From an uncultured Pelagibacteraceae bacterium (lineage in GTDB: Bacteria; Pseudomonadota; Alphaproteobacteria; Pelagibacterales; AG-422-B15), in assembly GCA_902590345.1 (NCBI GenBank), contig CACIWK010000002.1:62001-126000 (forward strand): a stretch of DNA of 64,000 nucleotides, given 5' to 3'. The notes below the pieces were generated by a model that had not been told where the DNA came from, made no database searches, and saw only the letters and a list, made by a program, of their open reading frames with translations. Of the stretch, positions 31,395 to 41,185 are shown piece after piece. Every line of letters begins with the position of its first letter. Positions within the stretch are counted from its first letter, which is position 1. The translations under genes and the position numbers were made by a program.

Positions 31395-34073
31395 TCAGCT
31401 ATTAGCTATATTCTTTAAAACATATTGAAGAATACCGCCATTTAAAAGGTATTCAACTTCTGTTGCGGTATTAACTAGTAGTTTCAGATCTATTGTAATG
31501 TTTTTACCATTTGCGTAAAAAATTTGAGCCTTATATTTTCCTTGTGGTTTTAGTTTGTTAGCTATGCTCGTGATACTTACCTTCTCTGAACCTAATAGTC
31601 TTAATGATTTACGATTGTCATTTCCTGTAAATTGAAATGGCAATACACCCATACCAACAAGATTAGACCTGTGAATACGCTCATAAGACTCTGCTATGAC
31701 AGCTTTTACACCCAACAGATTTGTACCTTTTGCTGCCCAATCTCTTGAAGACCCCATTCCATAATCTTTTCCAGCAAAAATAATTAATGGCGTTTTTGAT
31801 TTTTGGTACTTAACAGAGGCATCATAAATTGACATTTGTTTCTGTGAAGGATAGTGAATTGTATATCCACCTTCGATATTATCTAGCATTTCATTTTTAA
31901 TCCTAATATTAGCAAATGTTCCTCTCATCATTACTTCATGATTTCCACGCCTTGCTCCAAATGAATTAAAATCAACTTTTTTAATATTTTTTGAGATTAG
32001 ATAATCTCCTGCAGGACTGTCTTCTTTTATTGCTCCCGCAGGGCTGATATGATCTGTCGTAACAGAGTCACCGAATATTCCAAGTATATTTGCTTTATTA
32101 ATTTCACTTACACTATTGGTTTCTGAATTTTTAAAAAATGGGGGATGCTGTACGTAGGTTGATTTTTTATTCCATTTATATGTAAGACCACTTGATGATT
32201 TCACTGAATTCCATTTTTTGTCGCCTTTAAAAACATTTTTATACCGTTGCTTATATAAATTTGAGTTTATTATTTTATTTATTACAACTTTTATTTCTTT
32301 AGTCTTAGGCCAGATGTCTTTTAGATAAATTTTCTTATTATTGTGTCCAATACCAATCGGTTCATTTGATAAATTTATCTTTGTTGAGCCTGCTAAAGCA
32401 TAAGCTACAACAAGAGGTGGTGAGGCAAGGAAATTTGCTTTAACAAATGGATTTATTCTACCTTCAAAATTTCTATTTCCTGATAGAACGCCGCTAACAA
32501 TTAAGTCATGTTTAGAAATTGCATCGGAAATATTTTTATCAAGAGGCCCGGAGTTTCCTATACAAGTCGTACAACCAAAACCCACAAGATTAAAACCGAG
32601 TTTGTCTAATTGCTCTTGGAGTCCAGATTTTTCCAAGTAGTCCGTAACAACTTTAGATCCTGGAGCTAAAGAGGTTTTAACCCAGGGTTTAGTTTTTAAA
32701 CCCAGCTTATTTGCCTTTTGTGCAAGCAATCCCGCTCCAATCATTACGCTAGGATTTGAAGTGTTGGTACAACTCGTAATTGCCGCAATCGCAACATGCC
32801 CGTGATCAATTTCAAATTCATTATTTACAGAAATAGGATTTGATGTTTTCTTTTGGCCAAATTCGTCTTCAAATGAGTTCATAAATTGATCAGCAACATT
32901 TGACAGTAGTATTTTGTCCTGAGGTCTTTTTGGTCCAGCCAAGCTAGGCTCAATACTTGATAAATCTAATTCCATCGTATCAGTGTAAACTCTTTTATTT
33001 TTTTTATAATCTTCCCATAACCCTTGTGCCTTTGAATATCTCTCTACAAGTTTAATTTCATCAGCCGCTCTTCCGCTAACTTTCAAAAATTTTATAGTCT
33101 CCTCGTCTATTGGAAAAAATCCACAAGTTGCACCATACTCTGGAGCCATATTTGAAATTGTTGCTCGATCAGGAACGGATAACTCTTTCAGTCCTTTTCC
33201 ATAGAATTCTACAAATTTTCCAACTACACCCTTTTTTCTTAATTGTTCGGTAATTGTTAAAACCAAATCAGTAGCAGTTATTCCTTCTTTAATTTTTCCT
33301 TTAATTTCAAAGCCAATAACTTCAGGAACCACCATTGAAATTGGCTGACCTAACATTGCCGCTTCAGCCTCTATTCCACCAACACCCCAGCCAAGAACTG
33401 AAAGTCCATTGATCATTGTTGTGTGACTATCAGTTCCTACAACCGTATCTGGATAAGCTAAATTGAATTTTTTATTTTTAATTTTTTTCTTTTCTGACCA
33501 AACTGTTTTAGCGAGATATTCTAAATTAACTTGGTGACATATACCTGTTCCTGGAGGCACTACCCTAAAGTTATTAAAGGACTTTTGTCCCCATCTTAGA
33601 AATTCATATCTCTCAATATTTCTTTTGTATTCTAAATCAACATTTGCTTTATGAGCAGTTGCCGTTCCAAATTTGTCTACCATAACAGAGTGATCAATTA
33701 CTAAATCAACTGGCGATAATGGATTGACTTTTTTTGGATCACCTTTTTCATTTTTTATCGCAGATCTCATTGACGCAAGATCAACCACAGCTGGAACGCC
33801 TGTGAAATCCTGCATTAGAACTCGTGCAGGCCTAAAATTAATTTCTTTGTTAATTTTTTTATTAGACTTCCATTTCTCAAATTCTTTAATGTCATTTAAT
33901 TCAACTGTAGACCCATCTTCATTTCTTATTAGGTTTTCTAAAAGAACTTTTATAGAAAATGGTAACGCGGATATATTTTTAAGACCATTTTTTTCAGCCG
34001 CTTTGAAACTGTAATAGGTATAGGTTTTTTTTCCTATTTTTAGTGTTTTTTTTGTCTTAAAGCTGTCGTACAT
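31395..34073 (-). CDS. acnA: Aconitate hydratase
   Basis: 892 aa; VGTDSHTTMINGLSVLGWGVGGIEAEAAMLGQ, ITSCTNTSNPSVM, GFGCTTCIGNSGPL. Confidence 0.97.
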   Translation of the reverse strand: MYDSFKTKKTLKIGKKTYTYYSFKAAEKNGLKNISALPFSIKVLLENLIRNEDGSTVELNDIKEFEKWKSNKKINKEINFRPARVLMQDFTGVPAVVDLASMRSAIKNEKGDPKKVNPLSPVDLVIDHSVMVDKFGTATAHKANVDLEYKRNIERYEFLRWGQKSFNNFRVVPPGTGICHQVNLEYLAKTVWSEKKKIKNKKFNLAYPDTVVGTDSHTTMINGLSVLGWGVGGIEAEAAMLGQPISMVVPEVIGFEIKGKIKEGITATDLVLTITEQLRKKGVVGKFVEFYGKGLKELSVPDRATISNMAPEYGATCGFFPIDEETIKFLKVSGRAADEIKLVERYSKAQGLWEDYKKNKRVYTDTMELDLSSIEPSLAGPKRPQDKILLSNVADQFMNSFEDEFGQKKTSNPISVNNEFEIDHGHVAIAAITSCTNTSNPSVMIGAGLLAQKANKLGLKTKPWVKTSLAPGSKVVTDYLEKSGLQEQLDKLGFNLVGFGCTTCIGNSGPLDKNISDAISKHDLIVSGVLSGNRNFEGRINPFVKANFLASPPLVVAYALAGSTKINLSNEPIGIGHNNKKIYLKDIWPKTKEIKVVINKIINSNLYKQRYKNVFKGDKKWNSVKSSSGLTYKWNKKSTYVQHPPFFKNSETNSVSEINKANILGIFGDSVTTDHISPAGAIKEDSPAGDYLISKNIKKVDFNSFGARRGNHEVMMRGTFANIRIKNEMLDNIEGGYTIHYPSQKQMSIYDASVKYQKSKTPLIIFAGKDYGMGSSRDWAAKGTNLLGVKAVIAESYERIHRSNLVGMGVLPFQFTGNDNRKSLRLLGSEKVSITSIANKLKPQGKYKAQIFYANGKNITIDLKLLVNTATEVEYLLNGGILQYVLKNIANS

Positions 34074-34132
34074 AGAGGTTTACTGCTGCTATATTTAGAC
34101 TAATTTAACAAGCTATCAACATAAAGTTTATA

Positions 34133-34732
34133 ATGAATGAAATAAAAACAGAGAATTTGAGTTGTAAAAGAGGAGAAAACATAGTTCTCAATAATATTAA
34201 TTTTGCAATTAAGTCAGGTGAAACATTGGTTGTAAAAGGTCGAAATGGCTCTGGAAAAACTACCCTTTTAAGAATTCTATCCAATTTTATTACAACTTAT
34301 GAGGGCAAGGTATTGTTTAATGATGTCGGTATAAGTGAAGATAATCTATACAATAGTAAATTTAACTTAATTGGCCAAAAGAATTCTTTAAAAGAAAATC
34401 TCTCTATAAAAAAAAATTTAGAGTTATGGGATATTCTTTTTAATGAAGCTCTTGATCATGCAAAGCTCTTAGAACATAACAATTTGTATCATTTGATTAA
34501 TAATGATGTTAGCTCCTTAAGTGATGGTCAAAAAAAATGTATTTCTCTTCACAGACTGAATTACAATAAATATGATCTGTGGTTTTTAGATGAACCATTT
34601 GTATTTCTTGATGAGGTCAACACAAACTTACTTATAGAAAAAATTAACCAATTTAATGAAAATATGGGAACAGTTATACTTACTTCTAATATAAATTTAC
34701 CGAAAAAATTTCATAAGGAAATTAATATTTAA
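34133..34732 (+). CDS. ccmA: Heme exporter ATP-binding protein CcmA
   Basis: VVKGRNGSGKTTLLRIL Walker A; SSLSDGQKKCISLHR; WFLDEPF; first of ccm cluster. Confidence 0.9.
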   Translation: MNEIKTENLSCKRGENIVLNNINFAIKSGETLVVKGRNGSGKTTLLRILSNFITTYEGKVLFNDVGISEDNLYNSKFNLIGQKNSLKENLSIKKNLELWDILFNEALDHAKLLEHNNLYHLINNDVSSLSDGQKKCISLHRLNYNKYDLWFLDEPFVFLDEVNTNLLIEKINQFNENMGTVILTSNINLPKKFHKEINI

Positions 34733-34733
34733 T

Positions 34734-35357
34734 ATGTCTAACCTAATTAAAAGAGATTTATTGTTATCTTTTTATTCGAGTGCTAATTTCTTTTTTACGG
34801 TATCTTTTTTTATCCTTATTCTAATGTTAATTCCATTTGCATTTGGTACTCAAACTGAGCAGCTTAAAGTTTTATTTAGAGGTGTAGTTTGGATTGCGCT
34901 AGCTTTATCAATCATTATTACAGTTGATAGAATTTATAATGCTGATTATGAGGATGGTAATTTAGATATTATTATGCAGAAAAATAAGACGATTGAGTAT
35001 TTAATAATCAGTAAATATATAACACATTGGTTTATTTATTGCCTTCCACTTTTAGTAATTCTGCCAGTATTGAGTTTTCTATTTTATTTGGATTATCTAG
35101 AGACAGTGCAAATATTTATAAATTTACTTATAGGCTCATTTGGTATGGTTTTCATTGCAAATTTCGTGAGCGCGCTAACGCTTGGCGCCAGAAGAACAAT
35201 TTTCTTGAAAGCAATTATAATGATACCACTATTTGTACCTTTTATTATTTTTGGCTCTGATGCTGGTTCTTGGCCAATTTTGTTAGCATTATCAATGCTC
35301 TCTTTTGTTATCTCTATATATGTAACTGCATATGGTCTGCGTCTTTATGGAGAGTAG
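34734..35357 (+). CDS. ccmB: Heme exporter protein CcmB
   Basis: LIKRDLLLSF; FFILILMLIPFAFG; ccm cluster position. Confidence 0.92.
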   Translation: MSNLIKRDLLLSFYSSANFFFTVSFFILILMLIPFAFGTQTEQLKVLFRGVVWIALALSIIITVDRIYNADYEDGNLDIIMQKNKTIEYLIISKYITHWFIYCLPLLVILPVLSFLFYLDYLETVQIFINLLIGSFGMVFIANFVSALTLGARRTIFLKAIIMIPLFVPFIIFGSDAGSWPILLALSMLSFVISIYVTAYGLRLYGE

Positions 35358-35389
35358 GCAATACTTAAAGTCAATATATATATTAGAAT

Positions 35390-36094
35390 ATGTATATTAA
35401 AATCAAAAATAACCATATTGAACTTATCAAGTCTGCTAATCCATATCTGATTTTTGCAACAATTTTTGCATTTGTTATAGGCTTATATTATTCACTTATT
35501 CAATCTCCTCCAGATTATATTCAAGGAGATTCGATGAGGATTATGTATATACATGTTCCCTCAGCATGGTTTGCACTCATGACTTATTCGATTTTAGCTG
35601 GTTCATGTGTTCTTTGGTTCATAACCCGAAACCCTCTTTTTAATGTTGTTGCAAGATCAATTGCTCAAGTAGGAATGGTATTTACTTTAATGTCATTGAT
35701 AACTGGAAGTATATGGGGCAAGCCTACATGGGGTGTATGGTGGGTTTGGGATGCGAGACTAACTTCCATGTTAATATTATTTTTTCTTTACATCGCTTAT
35801 ATCTTTCTTTGGCAGGCAATATCAAATAAGGAACTTGCTTCGAAAATATCAGCAGCACTAGCAATAATAGGTTTTATCAATATACCAATAATTAAATTTT
35901 CAGTTGATTGGTGGAATACTTTGCATCAACCTGCCTCAATTTCAAAACTTTCTGCACCAAGTATTGATGTAAGTATGCTAATTCCATTATTTATAATGAC
36001 AGCTGCCTGTTTTTTATTTCTAGTAACAGTATCGCTAATTAGATTCAGACTTGTTCTGATTGAAAATAAAATGTTAAGGACCAGCAGCTTATGA
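35390..36094 (+). CDS. ccmC: Heme exporter protein CcmC
   Basis: MYIHVPSAWFALMTYS, SIWGKPTWGVWWVWDARLTSMLILFFLYI. Confidence 0.96.
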   Translation: MYIKIKNNHIELIKSANPYLIFATIFAFVIGLYYSLIQSPPDYIQGDSMRIMYIHVPSAWFALMTYSILAGSCVLWFITRNPLFNVVARSIAQVGMVFTLMSLITGSIWGKPTWGVWWVWDARLTSMLILFFLYIAYIFLWQAISNKELASKISAALAIIGFINIPIIKFSVDWWNTLHQPASISKLSAPSIDVSMLIPLFIMTAACFLFLVTVSLIRFRLVLIENKMLRTSSL

Positions 36095-36246
36095 ATGAAT
36101 TATTAGATATGGGTGGATACGCAATCTTTGTTTGGTCTTCATATGGTATTTTTTTCTTTTCTTTAGTTATATTTTTTTTAATCAATATATTAAATTTAAG
36201 GAAATACGAAAAAATGTTTAATAAAACAAAAAAGAAAATTGACTAG
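36091..36246 (+). CDS. ccmD: Heme exporter protein CcmD
   Basis: Manual translation MNELLDMGGYAIFVWSSYGIFFFSLVIFFLINILNLRKYEKMFNKTKKKID*; overlaps ccmC stop (ATGA) and ccmE start; not in ORF track. Confidence 0.88.
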   Translation: MNELLDMGGYAIFVWSSYGIFFFSLVIFFLINILNLRKYEKMFNKTKKKID

Positions 36247-36676
36247 TTTAGTAAAAAGCAGATTAATTAAATTCTTCTTAAGTTTAATTATTGTTTTAAT
36301 CGCAGTATTGATAATCATTTTTAATTTAAGGGAAAATATAATTTATTTTTACGGCCCCACTGAACTTATAAAAAATTCAGATAAACAAGGTCAAATAATG
36401 AGGTTGGGAGGACTTGTATCAGTAGACTCTTTTCAAAACGAAACTGATAGTATTTTTTATTTCAGTATTACTGATGGCGAAAACGAAATTGATGTGAAAT
36501 ATGAGGGTATTCTGCCAAATTTATTTGCTGAGGACAAGGGAGTTGTAGTTGAGGGGGTTTATATGAATGATGGTAGATTTATTGCAAACAAAGTCCTAGC
36601 TAAGCATGACGAAAACTACATGCCTCCTGAAGTCATAGAAACACTTAAAAAATCAGGCAAATGGCAGGGTGAATGA
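36239..36676 (+). CDS. ccmE: Cytochrome c maturation protein CcmE (heme chaperone), TTG start
   Basis: RLGGLVSVDSF, IDVKYEGILPNLFAEDKGVVVEG, AKHDENYMPPEV (His-binding and Tyr motif). Confidence 0.96.
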   Translation: MTSLVKSRLIKFFLSLIIVLIAVLIIIFNLRENIIYFYGPTELIKNSDKQGQIMRLGGLVSVDSFQNETDSIFYFSITDGENEIDVKYEGILPNLFAEDKGVVVEGVYMNDGRFIANKVLAKHDENYMPPEVIETLKKSGKWQGE

Positions 36677-38574
36677 GTTTATATATTTTTTATATTTCAA
36701 ATTTTTTACTACTTCTTTGTCTAACTGCATCACTAATACAGTTTGGTAAAATTTTAAATAATAAAATATTCACTAGACCTGGTATTATTGTGCTGGCCTA
36801 CGTACAGTTAATTTCAATATTATTATCATTTTTAATTTTAATTTATCTTTTTCTCATTTCAGATTTTAATTTTGATTTAGTTTATTTCAATTCTCATTCT
36901 GAAAAACCACTTATATATAAATTCTCTGGCGTTTGGGGAAATCATGAAGGAAGTATGCTTTTATGGATATTAATTTTGGTCTTATTTAATTTTTTATTTG
37001 CCCTTTCGAGAAGAATTTCAGAACGGTTTAAAGAGATAACAGTTGCGGTACAGAGTATTATGATCTTTGGATTTGTCGCATTTTTAGTTTTTTTATCAAA
37101 TCCATTTGCATTAAATCAAAATAATTTTTTTGACGGGATTGGTTTAAATCCTATTTTACAGGATCCACTCCTAGCAATTCATCCACCTGTGTTGTATATA
37201 GGCTATGTTGGTTTTTCTCTTGTGTTTAGCTTAGCAATCGCAGGATTAATTACTAAAGAAGTTGATCAGCAATGGGCTTCAATTGTTAAACCTTGGGTTT
37301 TTTCTGCATGGGCTTTTCTTACAGCTGGGATAGCTCTAGGTTCATTTTGGGCTTATTACGAACTCGGTTGGGGTGGTTATTGGTTTTGGGACCCAGTTGA
37401 GAATGCATCGCTAATGCCGTGGATAGCCGCAACTGCATTAATTCATTGTGTGTTGATACTTCAGAAAAGAAATGTAATGCAATCTTGGACTATTATTTTA
37501 GCCATACTTACATTTTCATTAAGTTTAGTTGGAACATTTCTTGTACGATCTGGAATTCTAAATTCCGTTCATACCTTCGCTAGTGATCCCGGGAGAGGTC
37601 TATTTATTTTATTATTTATTTTTCTTATACTTGTCTTTTCTTTTAGTTTATTTGCATACAACTTTGAAAAAATTAATAAGACAAGTAGTATGGGTTTGAT
37701 CAGCAGGGGTACAGGTATACAGGTAAATAACTGGCTTTTGATAACCATTTTAACGATTGTTTTCTTAGGAACCATGTACCCTCTTGCAACTGATTTATTA
37801 CTTAATAAGAGCTTAACTGTTGGGCCAAAATATTACTCAACGACTATAGCCCCCATCATAATACTTTTTCTTTTTTTTATGTTTATATCTCCGCGTTTGG
37901 GATGGACTGACACAAAACTCTATAAAATAATAATTCAAATGCGATATCTCATTATTACATCATTAACTATAACATTGATAATTAGTCTATATTTTGAATT
38001 ATTTAATTTGACTGAAACCTTAATTATCTTTTTTAGTTTGCTTTTAATAATTTCTTCTATGACAGCTAGTATAAATTTTAATAAGCAAAATATCTTAGTA
38101 AAAACAAATTTAGGCCAAAATCTTGCACACGCTGGATTTGGTATCTTGATGATGGCAGTTGTAAGTAATGCCGTGTATTCTGAGGAGAGAATTTATAATG
38201 CTAAAGTTGGAGATAATTTACAATTGCAAAAATATATTTTTAGTTTTGATAAAATAGAACAAGTTGAGGAAAGCAATTATAATTCACTAAAAGCATATTT
38301 CCTTATGAAAAAAGACGGGAAGTTAATAGATACATTTACTCCTGAAATCAGATTTTATTCAAATCCACCTACAATTACTTCAGAAGCAAGTATTTTGCAC
38401 AAGTTTTTTTCAGATATTTACCTTGTCATGAATGTTCCTCAAGATCAGCAGTCAATAAGTGTCAGAATGCATATCAAACCTTTCATGACAATACTTTGGT
38501 TAGGTACGTTAATGATAATCATTGGGGGAATTATATCTGCTTCCATAAGAATCGGACGTTTGAATGAAAAGTAA
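36673..38574 (+). CDS. ccmF: Cytochrome c heme lyase subunit CcmF
   Basis: GVWGNHEGSMLLWILILV; ELGWGGYWFWDPVENASLMPW. Confidence 0.97.
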   Translation: MSLYIFYISNFLLLLCLTASLIQFGKILNNKIFTRPGIIVLAYVQLISILLSFLILIYLFLISDFNFDLVYFNSHSEKPLIYKFSGVWGNHEGSMLLWILILVLFNFLFALSRRISERFKEITVAVQSIMIFGFVAFLVFLSNPFALNQNNFFDGIGLNPILQDPLLAIHPPVLYIGYVGFSLVFSLAIAGLITKEVDQQWASIVKPWVFSAWAFLTAGIALGSFWAYYELGWGGYWFWDPVENASLMPWIAATALIHCVLILQKRNVMQSWTIILAILTFSLSLVGTFLVRSGILNSVHTFASDPGRGLFILLFIFLILVFSFSLFAYNFEKINKTSSMGLISRGTGIQVNNWLLITILTIVFLGTMYPLATDLLLNKSLTVGPKYYSTTIAPIIILFLFFMFISPRLGWTDTKLYKIIIQMRYLIITSLTITLIISLYFELFNLTETLIIFFSLLLIISSMTASINFNKQNILVKTNLGQNLAHAGFGILMMAVVSNAVYSEERIYNAKVGDNLQLQKYIFSFDKIEQVEESNYNSLKAYFLMKKDGKLIDTFTPEIRFYSNPPTITSEASILHKFFSDIYLVMNVPQDQQSISVRMHIKPFMTILWLGTLMIIIGGIISASIRIGRLNEK

Positions 38575-39088
38575 TCGTTTAAAATTTTTACCTTTGATCC
38601 TAATAATATTGTTCAGTTTATTCTTATTTTTTTCTTTAAATAATGACACCTCAAAACTTTCAAGTCCTCTTGTTGGAAAAAAAGTACCAGAATTTTCATT
38701 ACCGAACCTTTTTGGACAGGAAGAACTTACAAATTTAGACTTAAATAGTGAAAACCCAATTTTATTAAATGTTTGGTCTTCTTGGTGTATACCATGTCGT
38801 GCAGAGCACGACATATTAATGGTTTTGTCAGAACTGTATGAATTGGAAATATTTGGTTTGAATTACAAAGATAATAATGAAGAAGCAAAAAATTTCATAA
38901 ATGATCTTGGAAATCCATTTGTCAAAATTGGCTCAGATAATTCAGGAAGAACCTCTATTGATTTGGGAGTTTACGGAGTTCCTGAGACTTATATTATTGC
39001 CAACGGTATAATTATTTATAAACATATTGGTCCAATTCATATGAATGAGATGGAAGAGAAAATTCTTCCAATAATTAGGGATAATTAA
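38564..39088 (+). CDS. ccmG: Thiol:disulfide interchange protein CcmG/DsbE
   Basis: VWSSWCIPCRAEHDIL; GVYGVPETYII. Confidence 0.94.
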   Translation: MKSNRLKFLPLILIILFSLFLFFSLNNDTSKLSSPLVGKKVPEFSLPNLFGQEELTNLDLNSENPILLNVWSSWCIPCRAEHDILMVLSELYELEIFGLNYKDNNEEAKNFINDLGNPFVKIGSDNSGRTSIDLGVYGVPETYIIANGIIIYKHIGPIHMNEMEEKILPIIRDN

Positions 39089-39091
39089 AGG

Positions 39092-39448
39092 ATGACAAAG
39101 ATAATTAACATATTTTTACTCCTTTTTTTGCTACAAAATAATGCCATAGCTGAAGACCCTAGGGCAATTGAGCTTTTTAAAGAGGTAAGGTGTCTTGTGT
39201 GCCAGGGCCAAACAATACATGAGTCTAATGCTGAATTAGCAGAGGATATAAAAAAACTTATTCGTGAAAAAATTAGTCAAGGTGAGACCGATCAGCAAAT
39301 TAAAGAATATTTAGTAGAACGATATGGCGATTGGATTTTGATGACACCGCCATTTAACAGCCTAACTTATATATTATGGTCTCTTCCATTCCTTATAATG
39401 ATAATTGGAGCTATTGCAATTTATAGACAAAAAAGAAGCCATGCCTAA
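39092..39448 (+). CDS. ccmH: Cytochrome c-type biogenesis protein CcmH
   Basis: EVRCLVCQGQTIHESNAELAEDIKKLIREKI; YGDWILMTPPF. Confidence 0.95.
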   Translation: MTKIINIFLLLFLLQNNAIAEDPRAIELFKEVRCLVCQGQTIHESNAELAEDIKKLIREKISQGETDQQIKEYLVERYGDWILMTPPFNSLTYILWSLPFLIMIIGAIAIYRQKRSHA

Positions 39449-39520
39449 TTTTTGACAATTTGTAGATATCTTTTAAACAATTTGAAATTTTATATTATAG
39501 TGCAATTAAAAGAGGTGTTT

Positions 39521-39820
39521 ATGAAATCAAAAATTTATGCGTTTTTATTATTTTTTTTCCTAGGTCTGAATTTCACTTTTGCAGGCGGCATCGAAGATGA
39601 GACAAAAGATTATGAGGATGTTGAACTTACAACAAGAGAAGATATTTCTGAATTTCAAGAATTACAAGAGCCATTATATAAGAAGCTAGAAGAAATAGTT
39701 GCTGATGGATGTGACAGTGAAGGTAACGTTGTTAAATGGTCAGGTGGATGTGTAACTTGGTCAGGTGGCTATTTAGAAGATGGTGAAGAAGCCGATACAT
39801 TTGTAAGATACGGATCATAA
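39521..39820 (+). CDS. Small exported hypothetical protein
   Basis: ATG at 39521 gives MKSKIYAFLLFFFLGLNFTFAGG signal peptide; ORF track start at 39452 appears too far upstream; C-terminal WSGGCVTWSGGYLEDGEE. Confidence 0.55.
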   Translation: MKSKIYAFLLFFFLGLNFTFAGGIEDETKDYEDVELTTREDISEFQELQEPLYKKLEEIVADGCDSEGNVVKWSGGCVTWSGGYLEDGEEADTFVRYGS

Positions 39821-39830
39821 AAATCTTTTT

Positions 39831-40316
39831 ATGAAAAAATTATTTTTTACAATTTTAATTTTAATATCCTATGCATTTAGTTCTCAAAGCAATGAAGAAA
39901 ACATGTGGTCTTTTTCATTAGGTCAATTTGATGTAAATGACACATTTGACTCATCAGAATTAAGATTTGAATATTTGTATGGGAATAACTTTTTAAAAAA
40001 TAATTATGATCTTAAACCTTTCTTGGGTGTTATGAGAAACGGAGATAACGGAAAATATATTTATTCAGGTTTAAGAAAAGATATTGGAATTTCAGAAAAA
40101 TGGTTTTTTACTCCAAGCTTTGCGTTGGGATATTATGATCGAGGAGATAGTAAAGATTTAGGATATAATCTTGAATTTAGAAGTCAGATTGAGTTTTCAT
40201 ATAAACTTAAATCAAGTCGAATAGGATTTAATTTAAATCACATATCCAATGCAAGCATTGGTGATACGAATCCTGGGACAGAAAGTGCAACGATCTCACT
40301 CATAAGACCGTTCTAA
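39831..40316 (+). CDS. PagL-like acyloxyacyl hydrolase (putative lipid A deacylase)
   Basis: Signal peptide; C-terminal IGFNLNHISNASIGDTNPGTESATISLIRPF resembles the PagL H-x-S ... NPG-x-E active-site region. Confidence 0.72.
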   Translation: MKKLFFTILILISYAFSSQSNEENMWSFSLGQFDVNDTFDSSELRFEYLYGNNFLKNNYDLKPFLGVMRNGDNGKYIYSGLRKDIGISEKWFFTPSFALGYYDRGDSKDLGYNLEFRSQIEFSYKLKSSRIGFNLNHISNASIGDTNPGTESATISLIRPF

Positions 40317-41185
40317 TTTTTAATAAAATTATTAGAAAATTGCTCAGGATCAAAATCAATAAGATCACTGATTTGCTCACCACTACCAATTGCTAAAATT
40401 GGTATTTTTGTTTTGTTGGAAATTGATACTAGTGTTCCTCCTGCTGCATTGGAATCAAATTTCGTCATAATAATGCCAGTAATTTTCGTAAATTTATTAA
40501 ATTCTTCCACTTGTTTTAAGGCATTTTGCCCTGTTGTGGCATCAATCGATATTATTGAATCATGAGGAAGTGTTTCATCGTGTTTTTTAAGCACTCGGTC
40601 AATTTTACCTAATTGATCCATTAAATCAGTTTTGTTCTGAAGTCTTCCAGCTGTATCGATTATAACTACGTCAATATTATTTTTATTTGCATATGCAATT
40701 GACTTATAAACTACACTTGCTGGGTCAGATTTGTAAGCATCTCTTACAAAGTCCGTTCCTATTTTATCAGCCCATTCATTCAATTGTTCTGCAGCCGCTG
40801 CTCTAAAGGTATCAGCAGCAACCAGCAGAACATTTTTTTTCTCTTTTTGAAATTGATTTGCCAGTTTTGCAATTGTTGTAGTTTTACCTGAACCATTTAC
40901 GCCTACCATTAATATAACGTAGGGTTTTACGTTATTTTTATAGTCAATTTTTTTTATATTTGTTGATACAATTTCATTTATAATTTTACTAAGAGATGAT
41001 TGGATTTCTTCCAGCGAAGGGGCATTAGAAAATTTTTCATTTGCTAATTTTGATGTAATGAGTTCTGATGTTTCAACATCAACGTCAGAAGTAATGAGAA
41101 GATCTTCAAAATCCTGTATTGTATTTTGATCAACTTTTTGATTTACAAATACTTTTGCTAGGCCGGATTTTAAACTCTTAAACAA
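40313..41185 (-). CDS. ftsY: Signal recognition particle receptor FtsY
   Basis: VNGSGKTTTIAKLA, VAADTFRAAAAEQL, IIDTAGRLQNKTDLM, GIIMTKFDSNAAGG. Confidence 0.97.
   Translation of the reverse strand: MFKSLKSGLAKVFVNQKVDQNTIQDFEDLLITSDVDVETSELITSKLANEKFSNAPSLEEIQSSLSKIINEIVSTNIKKIDYKNNVKPYVILMVGVNGSGKTTTIAKLANQFQKEKKNVLLVAADTFRAAAAEQLNEWADKIGTDFVRDAYKSDPASVVYKSIAYANKNNIDVVIIDTAGRLQNKTDLMDQLGKIDRVLKKHDETLPHDSIISIDATTGQNALKQVEEFNKFTKITGIIMTKFDSNAAGGTLVSISNKTKIPILAIGSGEQISDLIDFDPEQFSNNFIKN

Noticed and set aside
39452-39520. Upstream start of the 39452..39820 ORF
   Set aside because: The ATG at 39521 gives a clean signal peptide; the upstream extension is probably intergenic.
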